Source: Pseudomonas peli (GTDB taxonomy: Bacteria; Pseudomonadota; Gammaproteobacteria; Pseudomonadales; Pseudomonadaceae). From it: 64,000 nt of DNA. Location of the stretch: assembly GCF_900099645.1 (NCBI RefSeq), contig NZ_FMTL01000001.1:1736001-1800000 (forward strand), written 5' to 3'. Within the stretch, counting starts at the first letter, position 1. Every line of letters starts with the position of its first letter. Positions 18,780-27,252 of the stretch are shown one piece after another. The notes beneath the pieces were generated by a model, which saw only the letters and a program-made list of their open reading frames with translations, had not been told where the DNA came from and made no database searches. A program made the position numbers and the translations under genes.

Positions 18780-19868
18780 ATGATCCGCCGCCCTCTGCTG
18801 CTTGCCAGCGCCCTGCTCGCCGCTTTCGGGCTCGCCGGCTGCAAGGAAGAACCTGCCGCGCCACAAGCTACCGCCGAGCCGGTACAGACTTTCCACTGGA
18901 AGATGGTCACCGCATGGCCGAAGAACTACCCCGGCCTGGGCACTGCCGCTGAGCGCCTGGCCGAGCGGGTCAAGGTCATGAGCAACAGCCGCCTGACCAT
19001 CAAGGTGTATGCCGGGGGCGAACTGGTGCCGCCGCTGGAGGTGTTCGATGCGGTATCGCGCGGCACCGCCGAGCTGGGTCACGGCGCGGCCTATTACTGG
19101 AAGGGCAAGGTGCCGGCGGCGCAGTTCTTCACCGCCGTGCCGTTCGGCCTGTCCACCAGCGAAATGAACGCCTGGCTGAGCAAGGGCGGCGGCCAGGTAT
19201 TGTGGGACGAGGCCTATGCCCCCTATGGCGTAAAACCGATGGTAGTGGGCAACACCGGCATGCAGATGGGCGGCTGGTACAACAAGGAAATCAACTCGCT
19301 GGATGACCTCAAGGGCCTGAAGATCCGCATGCCGGGCCTGGGCGGCGAAGTGCTGAGCAAACTCGGCGCCACCACCGTTAACCTGCCAGGCGGCGAGGTA
19401 TTCACCGCTCTGCAAACTAACGCCATCGATGCCACCGACTGGGTCAGTCCCTACAACGACCTGGCCTTCGGCCTGCACAAGGCGGCCAAGTTCTACTACT
19501 ACCCGGGCTGGCAGGAACCCCAGGCGGTACTCGAGCTGCTGGTCAACCAGAAGGCCCTCGACAGCCTCCCGGCCGATCTGCAGGCGATCCTCACGGAAGC
19601 GGCCCGCGCCGCCAGCCAAGACATGCTCGACGATTACGTCTACCACAACGCCATGGCCCTGGATGAGCTGAAACAGCAAGGCACCCTGCTCAAGCGCTTC
19701 CCCGACGACGTGCTGGCCGCCATGCAGCGCGAATCCGCCGTGGTGCTCGGCGAGCTGGCCGCGCAGAGCGAGCTGAATGGGCGCATCTGGGCTTCGATGC
19801 AGGCCTTCCAGGCCCAAGTCAGCCAGATGCACCAGCTGTCGGAGAAAGAGTTGTACAACTGGCGCTAA
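18780..19868 (+). CDS. TRAP transporter solute receptor (DctP family), lipoprotein
   Basis: A 362-residue extracytoplasmic solute receptor. The signal peptide ends GLAGC, so it is predicted to be a lipoprotein instead of the usual soluble form. The DctP fold shows the ligand-carboxylate arginine in LKGLKIRMPG, and WVSPYND and YYYPGWQEP resemble the TakP-like alpha-keto-acid receptors. The ATG at 18780 follows AAGGAG. It starts 32 bp after uvrD and is followed by a strong terminator. No TRAP membrane subunits (DctQ/DctM) are adjacent, so it must work with a permease encoded elsewhere or have another role. Confidence 0.9.
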   Translation: MIRRPLLLASALLAAFGLAGCKEEPAAPQATAEPVQTFHWKMVTAWPKNYPGLGTAAERLAERVKVMSNSRLTIKVYAGGELVPPLEVFDAVSRGTAELGHGAAYYWKGKVPAAQFFTAVPFGLSTSEMNAWLSKGGGQVLWDEAYAPYGVKPMVVGNTGMQMGGWYNKEINSLDDLKGLKIRMPGLGGEVLSKLGATTVNLPGGEVFTALQTNAIDATDWVSPYNDLAFGLHKAAKFYYYPGWQEPQAVLELLVNQKALDSLPADLQAILTEAARAASQDMLDDYVYHNAMALDELKQQGTLLKRFPDDVLAAMQRESAVVLGELAAQSELNGRIWASMQAFQAQVSQMHQLSEKELYNWR

Positions 19869-19887
19869 GTACCCGCCACACGCACAA

Positions 19888-19920
19888 ACAAACGGAACCT
19901 TCGGGTTCCGTTTGTCGTTT
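19888..19920 (+). terminator. Strong rho-independent terminator
   Basis: A perfect 12-bp stem (arm ACAAACGGAACC) is closed by the stable TTCG tetraloop and followed by TCGTTT. It ends the uvrD/TRAP-receptor transcript. Confidence 0.85.
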
Positions 19921-19971
19921 CAGACCAGCCCGACGGCGCTCGCCGCCCATACTGCTTGGCGAGGTGAGCCG

Positions 19972-20550
19972 ATGAAACGCGCAACTGTCTCCGCGTCACA
20001 GATACTCGATAGCGCCCTGCAACTGGCAGATGTTTGCGGCTGGGAACGCCTGCATCTGTTCGATGTGGCGGCCGACCTGGGTGTGGGGCTGGATGCCATC
20101 GCTGTGCATTACCGCGAGAAGGATCAGCTGGTGGAAGCCTGGTTCGACCGTGCCGACCAGGCCCTGCTGGCGCGCGGCAACGGCGCAGACTTGCTGACGT
20201 TAGAGCCTGCCAAACGCCTGGAAGAACTGCTGATCGCCTGGCTCGACAGCCTGGCAGCGCACCGCGCAGTGAGCGGGCAGATGCTGCTGTACAAACTCGA
20301 ACCGGGGCATATCCACCTGCAGCTTGGTGGCCTGCTGCGCATCAGCCGCACCGTGCAGTGGTGGCGTGAAGCGGCGCGGCGGGAAACCCTGCACCTGTGC
20401 CGCATCGCCGAGGAAAGCCTACTGACCGGCGTTTACCTGCGCTGCTTTATCCACTGGCTGCGCCACCCCGAGGAAGACCCCGCCGACTTCCGCGCCCTGC
20501 TGCGCCGGCAGTTACGCTGCGGGCCGCTACTGGTGCTGCTGCGCCGCTGA
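19972..20550 (+). CDS. TetR-like transcriptional regulator
   Basis: A 192-residue protein. Its N-terminal 60 residues (SASQILDSALQLADVCGWERLHLFDVAADLGVG... AVHYREKDQLVEAWF) follow the TetR helix-turn-helix pattern, with the conserved HYREKDQL after the recognition helix. The rest is helical and rich in Arg and Leu; a COQ9-like fold is an alternative. The ATG at 19972 follows GAGGTGA. It stands alone between two terminated units with no divergent neighbour, so its target is not obvious. Confidence 0.7.
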   Translation: MKRATVSASQILDSALQLADVCGWERLHLFDVAADLGVGLDAIAVHYREKDQLVEAWFDRADQALLARGNGADLLTLEPAKRLEELLIAWLDSLAAHRAVSGQMLLYKLEPGHIHLQLGGLLRISRTVQWWREAARRETLHLCRIAEESLLTGVYLRCFIHWLRHPEEDPADFRALLRRQLRCGPLLVLLRR

Positions 20551-20654
20551 CTCAGGCGCACGGGCAAAAGCTCGAAACATTCTAGGCCTAGCCAGCGTCG
20601 CTCACGCCGGGCAAGATGCCGCGCGTAGATCCAATCACCAAGAGACAGCTAACC

Positions 20655-21500
20655 ATGCAGCGTTTCCTTAGCATCGCCCTGGCCATGTTCCTCAGCCTGG
20701 GACTGACCACCATGAGTTTCGACGCCGAAGCCAAACGTATGGGCAGCGGCAAATCCTTCGGTTCCGCGCCAAGCCACCAGGCTCGCCAAGCGCCAGCCCA
20801 GCAAAGTGCAGCACCTGCAGCGGCCGGCCGTCAGCCTGCAGCAGCCAGCGGTGCATCGAAGTGGCTGGGCCCATTGGCCGGTCTGGCCGCAGGTGGTCTG
20901 TTGGCCTCGATGTTTATGGGTGACGGCTTCGAAGGCCTGCAGATCATGGACATGCTGATCTTCGGCCTGATCGCCTTCCTGCTGTTCCGCTTCCTCGCCG
21001 CTCGTCGTCAGCAAGCCAGCCCGGCGACTGCCAACGGCGCACCGATGCAGCGTGAAATGCCAGCGGCTCCAGCCTCGATCTTCGGCGGCAGCAGTGCAGC
21101 GGCTGCGATCAAACCGGTGATCAATGCCCCGGCCTGGTTCAACGAGCAGAGCTTTATCAGCGCCGGTCGTGAGCACTTCCTCAGCTTGCAACAGCACTGG
21201 GATGCCAACGAGATGGACAAGATCGCCGAGTTCGTCACCCCACAGCTGCTGGAGTTCCTCAGCCGCGAGCGTGCAGACCTGGGCGATGGCTTCCAGTCCA
21301 CCTACGTCGACAACCTCGATGTACAGCTGGATGGCGTCGATGATCTGAGCGACAAGACCGTAGCCACCCTGACCTTCACCGGCGTGGCCAAGACCTCGCG
21401 CTTTGACCAGGGCGAAGTATTCAGCGAAAGCTGGCGTCTGGAGCGGGCCGTTGGTGACAACCAGCCGTGGCTGGTGGCCGGTATCCGCCAGAACGGCTGA
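20655..21500 (+). CDS. Tim44-like domain protein
   Basis: A 281-residue protein with an N-terminal signal or anchor (about 1-25, followed by the AEAKRMGSGKSFG motif typical of bacterial Tim44-domain proteins), a Pro/Ala/Gln-rich linker, two membrane segments (about 72-90 and 99-116) and a C-terminal Tim44-like domain (about 155-281) of the NTF2-like fold. Bacterial members lack a proven general function. The ATG at 20655 is chosen over an upstream in-frame ATG at 20616 because it gives a normal signal segment. A terminator follows. Confidence 0.88.
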   Translation: MQRFLSIALAMFLSLGLTTMSFDAEAKRMGSGKSFGSAPSHQARQAPAQQSAAPAAAGRQPAAASGASKWLGPLAGLAAGGLLASMFMGDGFEGLQIMDMLIFGLIAFLLFRFLAARRQQASPATANGAPMQREMPAAPASIFGGSSAAAAIKPVINAPAWFNEQSFISAGREHFLSLQQHWDANEMDKIAEFVTPQLLEFLSRERADLGDGFQSTYVDNLDVQLDGVDDLSDKTVATLTFTGVAKTSRFDQGEVFSESWRLERAVGDNQPWLVAGIRQNG

Positions 21501-21517
21501 TCCCTCGCTATGCTGCG

Positions 21518-21547
21518 AAAACCCGGGCAAGTCCCGGGTTTTCTTTG
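21518..21547 (+). terminator. Rho-independent terminator
   Basis: AAAACCCGGG pairs with CCCGGGTTTT around a five-base loop and is followed by a T-rich tail. It closes the Tim44-like gene. Confidence 0.85.
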
Positions 21548-21637
21548 TCTATCATTCAGCAACTGTATGGACTGGCGCGCGGCCTACTCAAAGTGCAATC
21601 TGATCCGCGCCAAGCACACCACCCTGAGGATTAAGCA

Positions 21638-22006
21638 ATGATCGGATACACCACTGTGGGCACCACCGACATGGAGAAAGCCAAGTCGTTCTACACCCCT
21701 TTGCTGGCAGAGATGGGTGCCAAAATCGTCATGGATTTGGGCCGCATCGCGTTCTATGGCATCGCCAAGGGGCAGCCGATGTTTGCCATCTGTATTCCCC
21801 ATGACAAGCAAGCACCGACGCCAGGTAATGGCCAGATGATCGCCCTGCCAGGCGGATCACGCGAGGGCGTGGACAAACTGTACGCCAAAGCCATCGCGTT
21901 AGGCGCAAGCGACGAAGGGGCGCCGGGCGAACGCATACCGGGCTTCTATGGCGGCTATTTCCGTGACCTGGACGGCAATAAACTGGCCTTCTTCCACATG
22001 GGCTAA
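21638..22006 (+). CDS. VOC (glyoxalase-like) family protein
   Basis: A 122-residue single-domain member of the vicinal oxygen chelate superfamily. It opens with IGYTTVGTTDMEKAKSFYTPLL, the usual first beta-alpha unit, and closes with the metal-ligand strand GGYFRDLDGNKLAFFHMG. The family includes glyoxalases, dioxygenases and antibiotic-binding proteins; this small form cannot be assigned a substrate. It has a GAGGA ribosome site 8 bp before the ATG, is a single-gene unit, and converges on the gene at 22010 with 3 bp between. Confidence 0.88.
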   Translation: MIGYTTVGTTDMEKAKSFYTPLLAEMGAKIVMDLGRIAFYGIAKGQPMFAICIPHDKQAPTPGNGQMIALPGGSREGVDKLYAKAIALGASDEGAPGERIPGFYGGYFRDLDGNKLAFFHMG

Positions 22007-22009
22007 CCG

Positions 22010-22603
22010 CTAGCCCGGATCGACGCTGGTACCCGGCGGCTTGGCCGCCGGGGCTGGCTGCTGGGCCTTTTCACTCCATGCCTGGATTTCTTCACGGCGC
22101 TGACGGCTGTTCAGTTCCGCGCGATCAATCATTTCGTTGTAATCAGCCAGCCAGCTGCGCGAACCCGGCAGCATGTTGGCCAAATCACGCATACCGGCCT
22201 TCAGCCCCTGCATCACTTGCTGATAATCACGCTCCTGAGCCTGCAATACCTTGCTCACTTCAGCGATGGTGTATGGGTTCTCCGCACGCTCAAATAACCC
22301 GGTCAGTTGTGAGGCTTGTTGACTGGCCAACAGCTCTTCCTGATTGCTCAATGCGGTCTGCTGCACGGCCAGTTGCTGCTCAAGCTGCAGGAGCTTTTTT
22401 TCCAGCGCCTGAATACGCGGCCCATCACCGGCACTGAACACGCTGTGAATATTCAGCCCGACCGAAACCAGCATCAGACTACCCAGCACCCCGGCCAACG
22501 CCAGGATAAACAGGCGGTTGCGCTTGCCAGCGGTGGTCAGCAGTTGGAGCCGCTCCTCCTCGCTGAGCGCACCATCTTCGGAGTCTTGCGTTTCACTTTT
22601 CAT
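22010..22603 (-). CDS. Single-span inner-membrane coiled-coil protein
   Basis: A 197-residue protein I do not recognise. It has an acidic cytoplasmic N-terminus (about 1-28), one membrane span (about 31-54), a periplasmic coiled coil (about 62-100) and a helical domain ending in a Pro-rich tail. No catalytic motif is visible. It is a lone gene, convergent with the VOC protein gene and divergent from the SMI1/KNR4 gene. Confidence 0.78.
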   Translation of the reverse strand: MKSETQDSEDGALSEEERLQLLTTAGKRNRLFILALAGVLGSLMLVSVGLNIHSVFSAGDGPRIQALEKKLLQLEQQLAVQQTALSNQEELLASQQASQLTGLFERAENPYTIAEVSKVLQAQERDYQQVMQGLKAGMRDLANMLPGSRSWLADYNEMIDRAELNSRQRREEIQAWSEKAQQPAPAAKPPGTSVDPG

Positions 22604-22734
22604 GACTCGACCAATTAATGACGTTCAAAAATTGACGCACTGTCCACATGAACAATAGCACTGTGCCAGCTTTTTGCTTAGACCCGTCTAAGGTATAAGA
22701 CGCTCCCGTATTACCTGCAAAAGAGGCCAACCCC

Positions 22735-23145
22735 GTGGAAGAAGTCATCGAACAGTTGCGCGAACTCAACGAGCCGGTGCCCGTCCCGCTGGAGTTGCCG
22801 GAAGAAGAAACCCTGGTGGAGATTCAGGAGCAGATCCTTATCCATCTGCCCTTCGCCCTGCGCGAATACCTGCTGCAGGTCAGCGATGTAGTCTACGGCC
22901 GCCTGGAACCGGTAACCGCCAGCGACCCGCAATCGCATACCTACCTACCGGAAGTCGCCGCCACCGCCTGGTCCCTGGGCGTACCGCGCGAATTCGTGCC
23001 GCTGTGCGAAGACCACGGCAACTACTACGTGGTCGAAGAAGACGGCACCGTGCTGCTGTGGGAAGCGGAAACCGGCGAAATCAACGAAGACGAAACCTGG
23101 GAATCGGTCTGGCACTGGGTACGTGACGTCTGGCTGGAAAGCTAA
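22735..23145 (+). CDS. SMI1/KNR4 family protein
   Basis: A 136-residue acidic protein with the SUKH/SMI1-KNR4 pattern: an early helix followed by LPFALREYLLQVSDVVYG, then CEDHGNYYVVEEDGTVLLWE and a C-terminal WESVWHWVRDVW helix. The superfamily includes many immunity proteins of contact-dependent toxins, but here no toxin gene is adjacent. The start is GTG with AGAGG upstream. It could be a housekeeping member or an orphan immunity protein. Confidence 0.85.
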   Translation: MEEVIEQLRELNEPVPVPLELPEEETLVEIQEQILIHLPFALREYLLQVSDVVYGRLEPVTASDPQSHTYLPEVAATAWSLGVPREFVPLCEDHGNYYVVEEDGTVLLWEAETGEINEDETWESVWHWVRDVWLES

Positions 23146-23166
23146 GCGTTTTTTACGGCCTTACGT

Positions 23167-23201
23167 GCGGCCCTGCGGCGTTATACACACCGCAGGGCCG
23201 C
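23167..23201. terminator. Bidirectional terminator
   Basis: A perfect 12-bp GC-rich stem (arm GCGGCCCTGCGG) with an 11-base loop lies between the SMI1/KNR4 gene and the convergent histidine kinase gene, whose stop codon is 8 bp further on. Confidence 0.75.
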
Positions 23202-23208
23202 AGTCGTT

Positions 23209-23901
23209 TCAGGGCAGATAAATCCGAAACACCCCACCACCCAGCGGCGCGCCGTTGGCCAGCTCGATATGCCCATGCACGCCGTGGCGTTCGTGCAGCT
23301 CGGCGATGCGGCCGGCGAAGTACAAGCCCAGGCCGGTGCTGCCGGTGCTGTGCTTGAGGCCGAGGACGTAGTTGGATTGCTGGCTGAGCATCTCCTGCGG
23401 GTAGCCCTGGCCGTCGTCACAGATCGCCAGCACCAGCTTGCCGCCTTCCTCCCAGGCCCGAATCAGCAAGGCGCTGTGGGCGTAGCGGATGGAGTTGGTG
23501 ATGATGTTGGCAACCACCGAGCCGAGCAGTTCTTCATCGAAGAAGCCCATCAGATCGAAGCTTTCCACCTCGCAGCGTGCGCTGATCTGCCGGCTTTGCA
23601 GCACCTCGAAGTGCCGCGCCAGCTGGGCCTGGAGAAAATCCTCGACCTCGTGATAACCAGGGCGCATGGGTAGCTGGTTAACGCCGAGCTTATACAGGCC
23701 GAGCAGTTGCACCAGCATGCCGTTGAGACGGGCAAACTCGTACTCGATCACGCCCTGCTCGCTGGCCTGCTGCTGCTCAGGCGGCAGCTGCGACTGCCAC
23801 TGCGCATGGGCGCGGGTGAGCATAGCCAGGGAGTTTTTCATGTCGTGTACGGTGGAGGCGATCACCGTGGAGAAGTCCAGTCCTCCGGGGGAATCACTCA
23901 T
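23209..23901 (-). CDS. Soluble histidine kinase
   Basis: A 230-residue histidine kinase without membrane or sensory domain. The H-box HDMKNSLAML carries H19, and the ATPase domain has an N-box NIITNSIRYA (about 140), DDGQGYP and a G2 box STGLGLYFAGR. The start at 23901 overlaps the stop of the upstream response-regulator gene by four bases (ATGA), so the two are translationally coupled and form a two-component pair. As it lacks a sensor, its input is probably received through the TPR regulator or another protein. Confidence 0.88.
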   Translation of the reverse strand: MSDSPGGLDFSTVIASTVHDMKNSLAMLTRAHAQWQSQLPPEQQQASEQGVIEYEFARLNGMLVQLLGLYKLGVNQLPMRPGYHEVEDFLQAQLARHFEVLQSRQISARCEVESFDLMGFFDEELLGSVVANIITNSIRYAHSALLIRAWEEGGKLVLAICDDGQGYPQEMLSQQSNYVLGLKHSTGSTGLGLYFAGRIAELHERHGVHGHIELANGAPLGGGVFRIYLP

Positions 23902-25502
23902 TGGCCGGACGCTCGCCGCTGCAGCTGCAGGTAACGCGCATGCCGGGCATCCGTCTCGGGCATCTGGCTGACCACGGCCAGGCAGCGCCGACACTCCTCG
24001 AGTAAAGCGGCAGACGCTTCGCCGCTGGCCGATTGCAACAGCGATTGTGCGGTATTGAGGGCGATGCTGATGTTCTTCGGTTGCAGGGCAAAGGCCTGAC
24101 GGAACAACCGGAGCGCCTCGTCGAACTGCTTCTGCTGGTAGCAGCGCACACCTTGGCGATTGAGCTCCACGGCCTCTTTACCGCTAGAGAGAATCTCGGC
24201 GTTGTCAGTCTGCCGGGCCACGCCTTGCATCACCTGCGGGTCGTCGCCGTATACCTCGACACAGCTTTTCAGCAAGGCATCACTGGCTGCCGTCTGGCCC
24301 AGCGCGCGCAACTGGCTGGCGACGCTGAGGGCAGTATCGGCGGCAAACAGCTGCGGCAGCTTTTCCATCGCAGCAGCGGCATCGGCAGCCAGTTGCGCAG
24401 CACGCTTGGGCTCGCCGGATTTATTCAGGCTGCTGGCCAGGGCCAGGCGTGAGCGCACCTGCACATTGGGGTCATGGGCATAGATTTTATCCAGCTCACC
24501 GAGAGCCTGACTGACCTCGATCTGCAAGCGCTTATCGAGCGAGCCGTCACCGGCCTGGGCGGTGATCGCCTGGGCCAGACCAAGGTAGTTTTCCGGGCTC
24601 TTGAATTTGGAGGTGCGACCTTGCTCCATGGCTTGTCGATAGGCCTTCCCGGCGCTGTCGAAGTCCTGGTTATCCAGCGCCAGTTTGCCCAGCTGCATCT
24701 GCCGGCGAATCGCCAGCGGAGCCAATTTGACCGCATCTTCAAGGGCTTGCTGAGCGCGCTGGCTCTCGCCCTGCGCCAGCAGCACGGCGGCCAGGCCGTC
24801 GTACAGTGCCGGCATCATCGGGAATAGCTGCAAACCCTTCTCGTAGAGGCTCTGCGCACGACTCAACTCGCCGCGCTTGTGCATCAGGCCGGCCAGCGCC
24901 ACCTGCGCCCAGGGCAACGGTCGCTCGGCCAATACGCCATTGAGCAGCTGCTCCAGCTCATCCAGACGCCCCAGCTCGCGCAGCGCCGTGGCTTGGTAGC
25001 GCTGGCACAAGGGCAGGTAGCGCTTGTCCTGCTGGCTGAGGGTTTTGCAGGCCTCCAGTACGGCGGCCGGGTCCTGTTTGTCGAGGCCTTGAAGAATGCC
25101 TTTGAGCGCAGTTTTGCGCTCCACCAGTTTGTCCAGGCGCTGATCGAGGCTGGCGCGGTTGAACGGCTTGGTCAGGTAGGCATCCGGCTCATGCTCAAGG
25201 GCGCTGAGGACCATGGCCTGGCTGCTTTCGGCGGTAACCATGACAAAGATGCACTGATGACTGATCAGCTTCCCGGCGATCAACTCTTCCAGCACCTGCT
25301 GGCCATTCTTGCCACCGCCCAGGTTGTAGTCATGCAGGATGATGTCGTAGCGCTTGTTGCGGCACATGCTCAGGGCTTCTTCACCGCGGTCAGCGGTGTC
25401 CACATCACGCGCGCCCATGTCACGCAGCATGGACTTAAGCGAACTGCGAAAGTCTGTGAAATCATCGACGATCAGGATGCGTTTACTGCCGTATTCCAGC
25501 AT
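23898..25502 (-). CDS. Response regulator with TPR repeats
   Basis: A 534-residue protein. It has an N-terminal receiver domain (about 8-125, acidic pair D13/D14, phospho-acceptor D58 in HDYN, K112 in TKPF) followed by a long helical region (about 150-530) of tetratricopeptide repeats, for example YEKGLQLFPMMPALYDGLAAV and LFRQAFALQPKNISIALNTA. There is no DNA-binding or enzymatic output, so signalling probably works by phosphorylation-dependent protein binding. It is the first gene of a coupled pair with a soluble kinase. The ATG at 25502 is preferred over an upstream in-frame start at 25586. Confidence 0.88.
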   Translation of the reverse strand: MLEYGSKRILIVDDFTDFRSSLKSMLRDMGARDVDTADRGEEALSMCRNKRYDIILHDYNLGGGKNGQQVLEELIAGKLISHQCIFVMVTAESSQAMVLSALEHEPDAYLTKPFNRASLDQRLDKLVERKTALKGILQGLDKQDPAAVLEACKTLSQQDKRYLPLCQRYQATALRELGRLDELEQLLNGVLAERPLPWAQVALAGLMHKRGELSRAQSLYEKGLQLFPMMPALYDGLAAVLLAQGESQRAQQALEDAVKLAPLAIRRQMQLGKLALDNQDFDSAGKAYRQAMEQGRTSKFKSPENYLGLAQAITAQAGDGSLDKRLQIEVSQALGELDKIYAHDPNVQVRSRLALASSLNKSGEPKRAAQLAADAAAAMEKLPQLFAADTALSVASQLRALGQTAASDALLKSCVEVYGDDPQVMQGVARQTDNAEILSSGKEAVELNRQGVRCYQQKQFDEALRLFRQAFALQPKNISIALNTAQSLLQSASGEASAALLEECRRCLAVVSQMPETDARHARYLQLQRRASGQ

Positions 25503-25582
25503 TGAGGAGCCCTTGTGCTGTCGTCTCAGAGTCGAATCAGTGTAGTTGTCGGTGCACCCGCTGCCAGCAAGGCAGCGTCCAC

Positions 25583-26236
25583 TCAACGCTGGCCGGATTC
25601 CAGATCAAGCAAATTGAGAAGAAAGCGCGCGAAGTAACTCAGATCCTGTTCCATGGCCTGGCGCGCGGCCTTGGCATCACCGGCTTCGATGGCGGTAAAG
25701 GCCTCTTCGTGAAAGTCGTTAAGGCGCAACGACAGGTCCGCACCCGTGAACAGCTGGTTGAAAAACGGCCCAACCTGCAGCCACAACGACTCAATGCTGC
25801 GTAACAGTACCGGGTTGCCACAGGCGCTATAGAGGTGCAGGTGAAACTGGCTGTTGGCATTCAGATAAGCCTGCACCTGGCGCTGTTCGATGGCTTGATC
25901 CATGCGCGCCACACAGTCACGCAGCTCAGCCAGGTCGGCCGGCGTCAGGCGCGGGGTGGCCAGCTCTACAGCCAGGCCTTCAAGCCCCAGACGCACCTGG
26001 AAAATGTTCTGATAACGCTCGCGGGTCATCGGTGGCACGCGTACCGAGCGCTGTGGCTCGCCTTCCAGCGCACCCTCAGCGACCAGACGCTGCAAGGCGG
26101 CGCGTACCGGCATCGGACTGGTGCCCCACTCGGCCGCCAGATCACGAATTTTCAAGCGTTCACCGGGCTGAAAGCGCCCAGCCAGCAGGCCTTCACGAAT
26201 ACGTTGGTAGAGTTGATCTTGCAGGTTATCGGCCAT
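25583..26236 (-). CDS. GntR-family (FadR subfamily) regulator
   Basis: A 217-residue transcription factor. It has a GntR winged helix (about 5-70: LYQRIREGLLAGRFQPGERLKIRDLAAEWGTSPMPVRAALQRL) and an all-helical FCD effector domain (about 78-205) with the metal/ligand residues expected of that class (NSQFHLHLYSACGN and HEEAF). It is encoded on the same strand downstream of the SDR gene, next to the aminotransferase/synthetase genes. Two identical palindromes in the divergent promoter of that cluster are its likely binding sites. Confidence 0.9.
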   Translation of the reverse strand: MADNLQDQLYQRIREGLLAGRFQPGERLKIRDLAAEWGTSPMPVRAALQRLVAEGALEGEPQRSVRVPPMTRERYQNIFQVRLGLEGLAVELATPRLTPADLAELRDCVARMDQAIEQRQVQAYLNANSQFHLHLYSACGNPVLLRSIESLWLQVGPFFNQLFTGADLSLRLNDFHEEAFTAIEAGDAKAARQAMEQDLSYFARFLLNLLDLESGQR

Positions 26237-26359
26237 GGTTCAGCAGCATCCTTGTGCCGGCGGTGCAGGGAGTTGGGCAAGTGTCAGCGAGCAGTTACGC
26301 ATGGGTATTCCTTCTAACGAAGAGCGCCGCAATTGAGCGGCGGCAAGAATTCTACTGGT

Positions 26360-27130
26360 TCACGGCGCCTTGTTCTCGACCAGGCAGTTACCGCCATCCA
26401 CCACCAGCACTTCACCGGTGATATAGCTGGCCTCCGGCGAGGCAAGGAAGGCTACCGCCGCCGCCACTTCGTCAGGCCGACCGGCGCGACCCAGCGGGGT
26501 GTACTCGGCGGCATGGCGTTCTTCGTCGGTGCTGGAGCCGGTGGCAATCCAACCCGGCGCCACGCTGTTGACCGTAATGCCCTGCTTGGCCACTTCCAGC
26601 GCCAACCCCATGGACAGGCCGAGCATGCCAGCCTTGGCCGCGCTGTAGGCCGCCTCACCAGGGTTGCTGCCACGGGTGCCGGTGGTCGAGCTGATATTGA
26701 CGATGCGCCCGTAGCCGCGCGCCCGCATACCCGGCAGCACCGCGCGCGTGAGCAAAAAAGCAGTGCCGAGGTTGCGCGCGATGGAGAGGTTCCAGGTCGC
26801 CAGATCCATGTCCGCCAACTCGGCAAACGGCTCGGGGCTGCCCTGCATGGCCATGCCGGCATTGTTCACCAGAATGTCGATCTGCCCCCACTGCGCGTGG
26901 GCCCAGTCGAGTAATTCAGCGACCTGCTGCTCATCAGTGAGGTCAGCGGCGCGACCCCGTGCTTGAATACCTTCTGCACATAGTTCAGCGACCCGTTGCT
27001 CGACCCGCGCACTGCTGGCAGTCAGCAGTACCCGCGCTCCGGCACGACCCAGACGACGGGCAATCGCCAGGCCGATACCGGATTCACTGCCCGCGCCGCT
27101 GATTAACGCAACGTGCTGTTGAAAGACCAT
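26360..27130 (-). CDS. SDR-family oxidoreductase
   Basis: A 256-residue classical short-chain dehydrogenase/reductase. It has a cofactor loop SGAGSESGIG (variant of TGxxxGxG, about 8-17), NNAG (about 85-88), the catalytic Ser in ISSTTG, the Y-x-x-x-K motif YSAAKAG, and a C-terminal ITGEVLVVDGG as in FabG-like enzymes. It is divergent from the aminotransferase/synthetase pair, and the GntR gene follows 123 bp downstream on the same strand. It may oxidise or reduce an intermediate of the same pathway; the substrate is unknown. Confidence 0.92.
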   Translation of the reverse strand: MVFQQHVALISGAGSESGIGLAIARRLGRAGARVLLTASSARVEQRVAELCAEGIQARGRAADLTDEQQVAELLDWAHAQWGQIDILVNNAGMAMQGSPEPFAELADMDLATWNLSIARNLGTAFLLTRAVLPGMRARGYGRIVNISSTTGTRGSNPGEAAYSAAKAGMLGLSMGLALEVAKQGITVNSVAPGWIATGSSTDEERHAAEYTPLGRAGRPDEVAAAVAFLASPEASYITGEVLVVDGGNCLVENKAP

Positions 27131-27141
27131 TTCATGGAATC

Positions 27142-27155
27142 CTGTGATCACAAAT
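27142..27155. promoter_or_regulatory. GntR operator candidate, site 1
   Basis: The perfect palindrome TGTGATCACA (27143-27152) lies 13-22 bp upstream of the SDR start codon. The identical 14-base context CTGTGATCACAAAW recurs 63 bp away. With no spacer between half-sites it is not a CRP/Vfr site but fits a FadR-type GntR dimer. Confidence 0.65.
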
Positions 27156-27204
27156 ATGGCGATAATCTAGCAATAAAGCCCAATCAAACCAATGCTTGAG
27201 TTTT

Positions 27205-27218
27205 CTGTGATCACAAAA
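27205..27218. promoter_or_regulatory. GntR operator candidate, site 2
   Basis: Second copy of the palindrome TGTGATCACA (27206-27215), 38 bp upstream of the aminotransferase start. Centre-to-centre spacing from site 1 is 63 bp, six helical turns, so both lie on one face and could support looping or coordinate repression of the divergent promoters. Confidence 0.65.
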
Positions 27219-27252
27219 TAGCATGTGCAGATATTCGAACGAGGTGTTCAAC

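Noticed and set aside
22735..23145. Immunity gene of a toxin-immunity pair
   Set aside because: SMI1/KNR4 fold allows it, but there is no toxin or Rhs/CdiA gene near.
27143..27152. CRP/Vfr site
   Set aside because: TGTGA and TCACA are directly joined; Vfr/CRP needs about six bases between half-sites.
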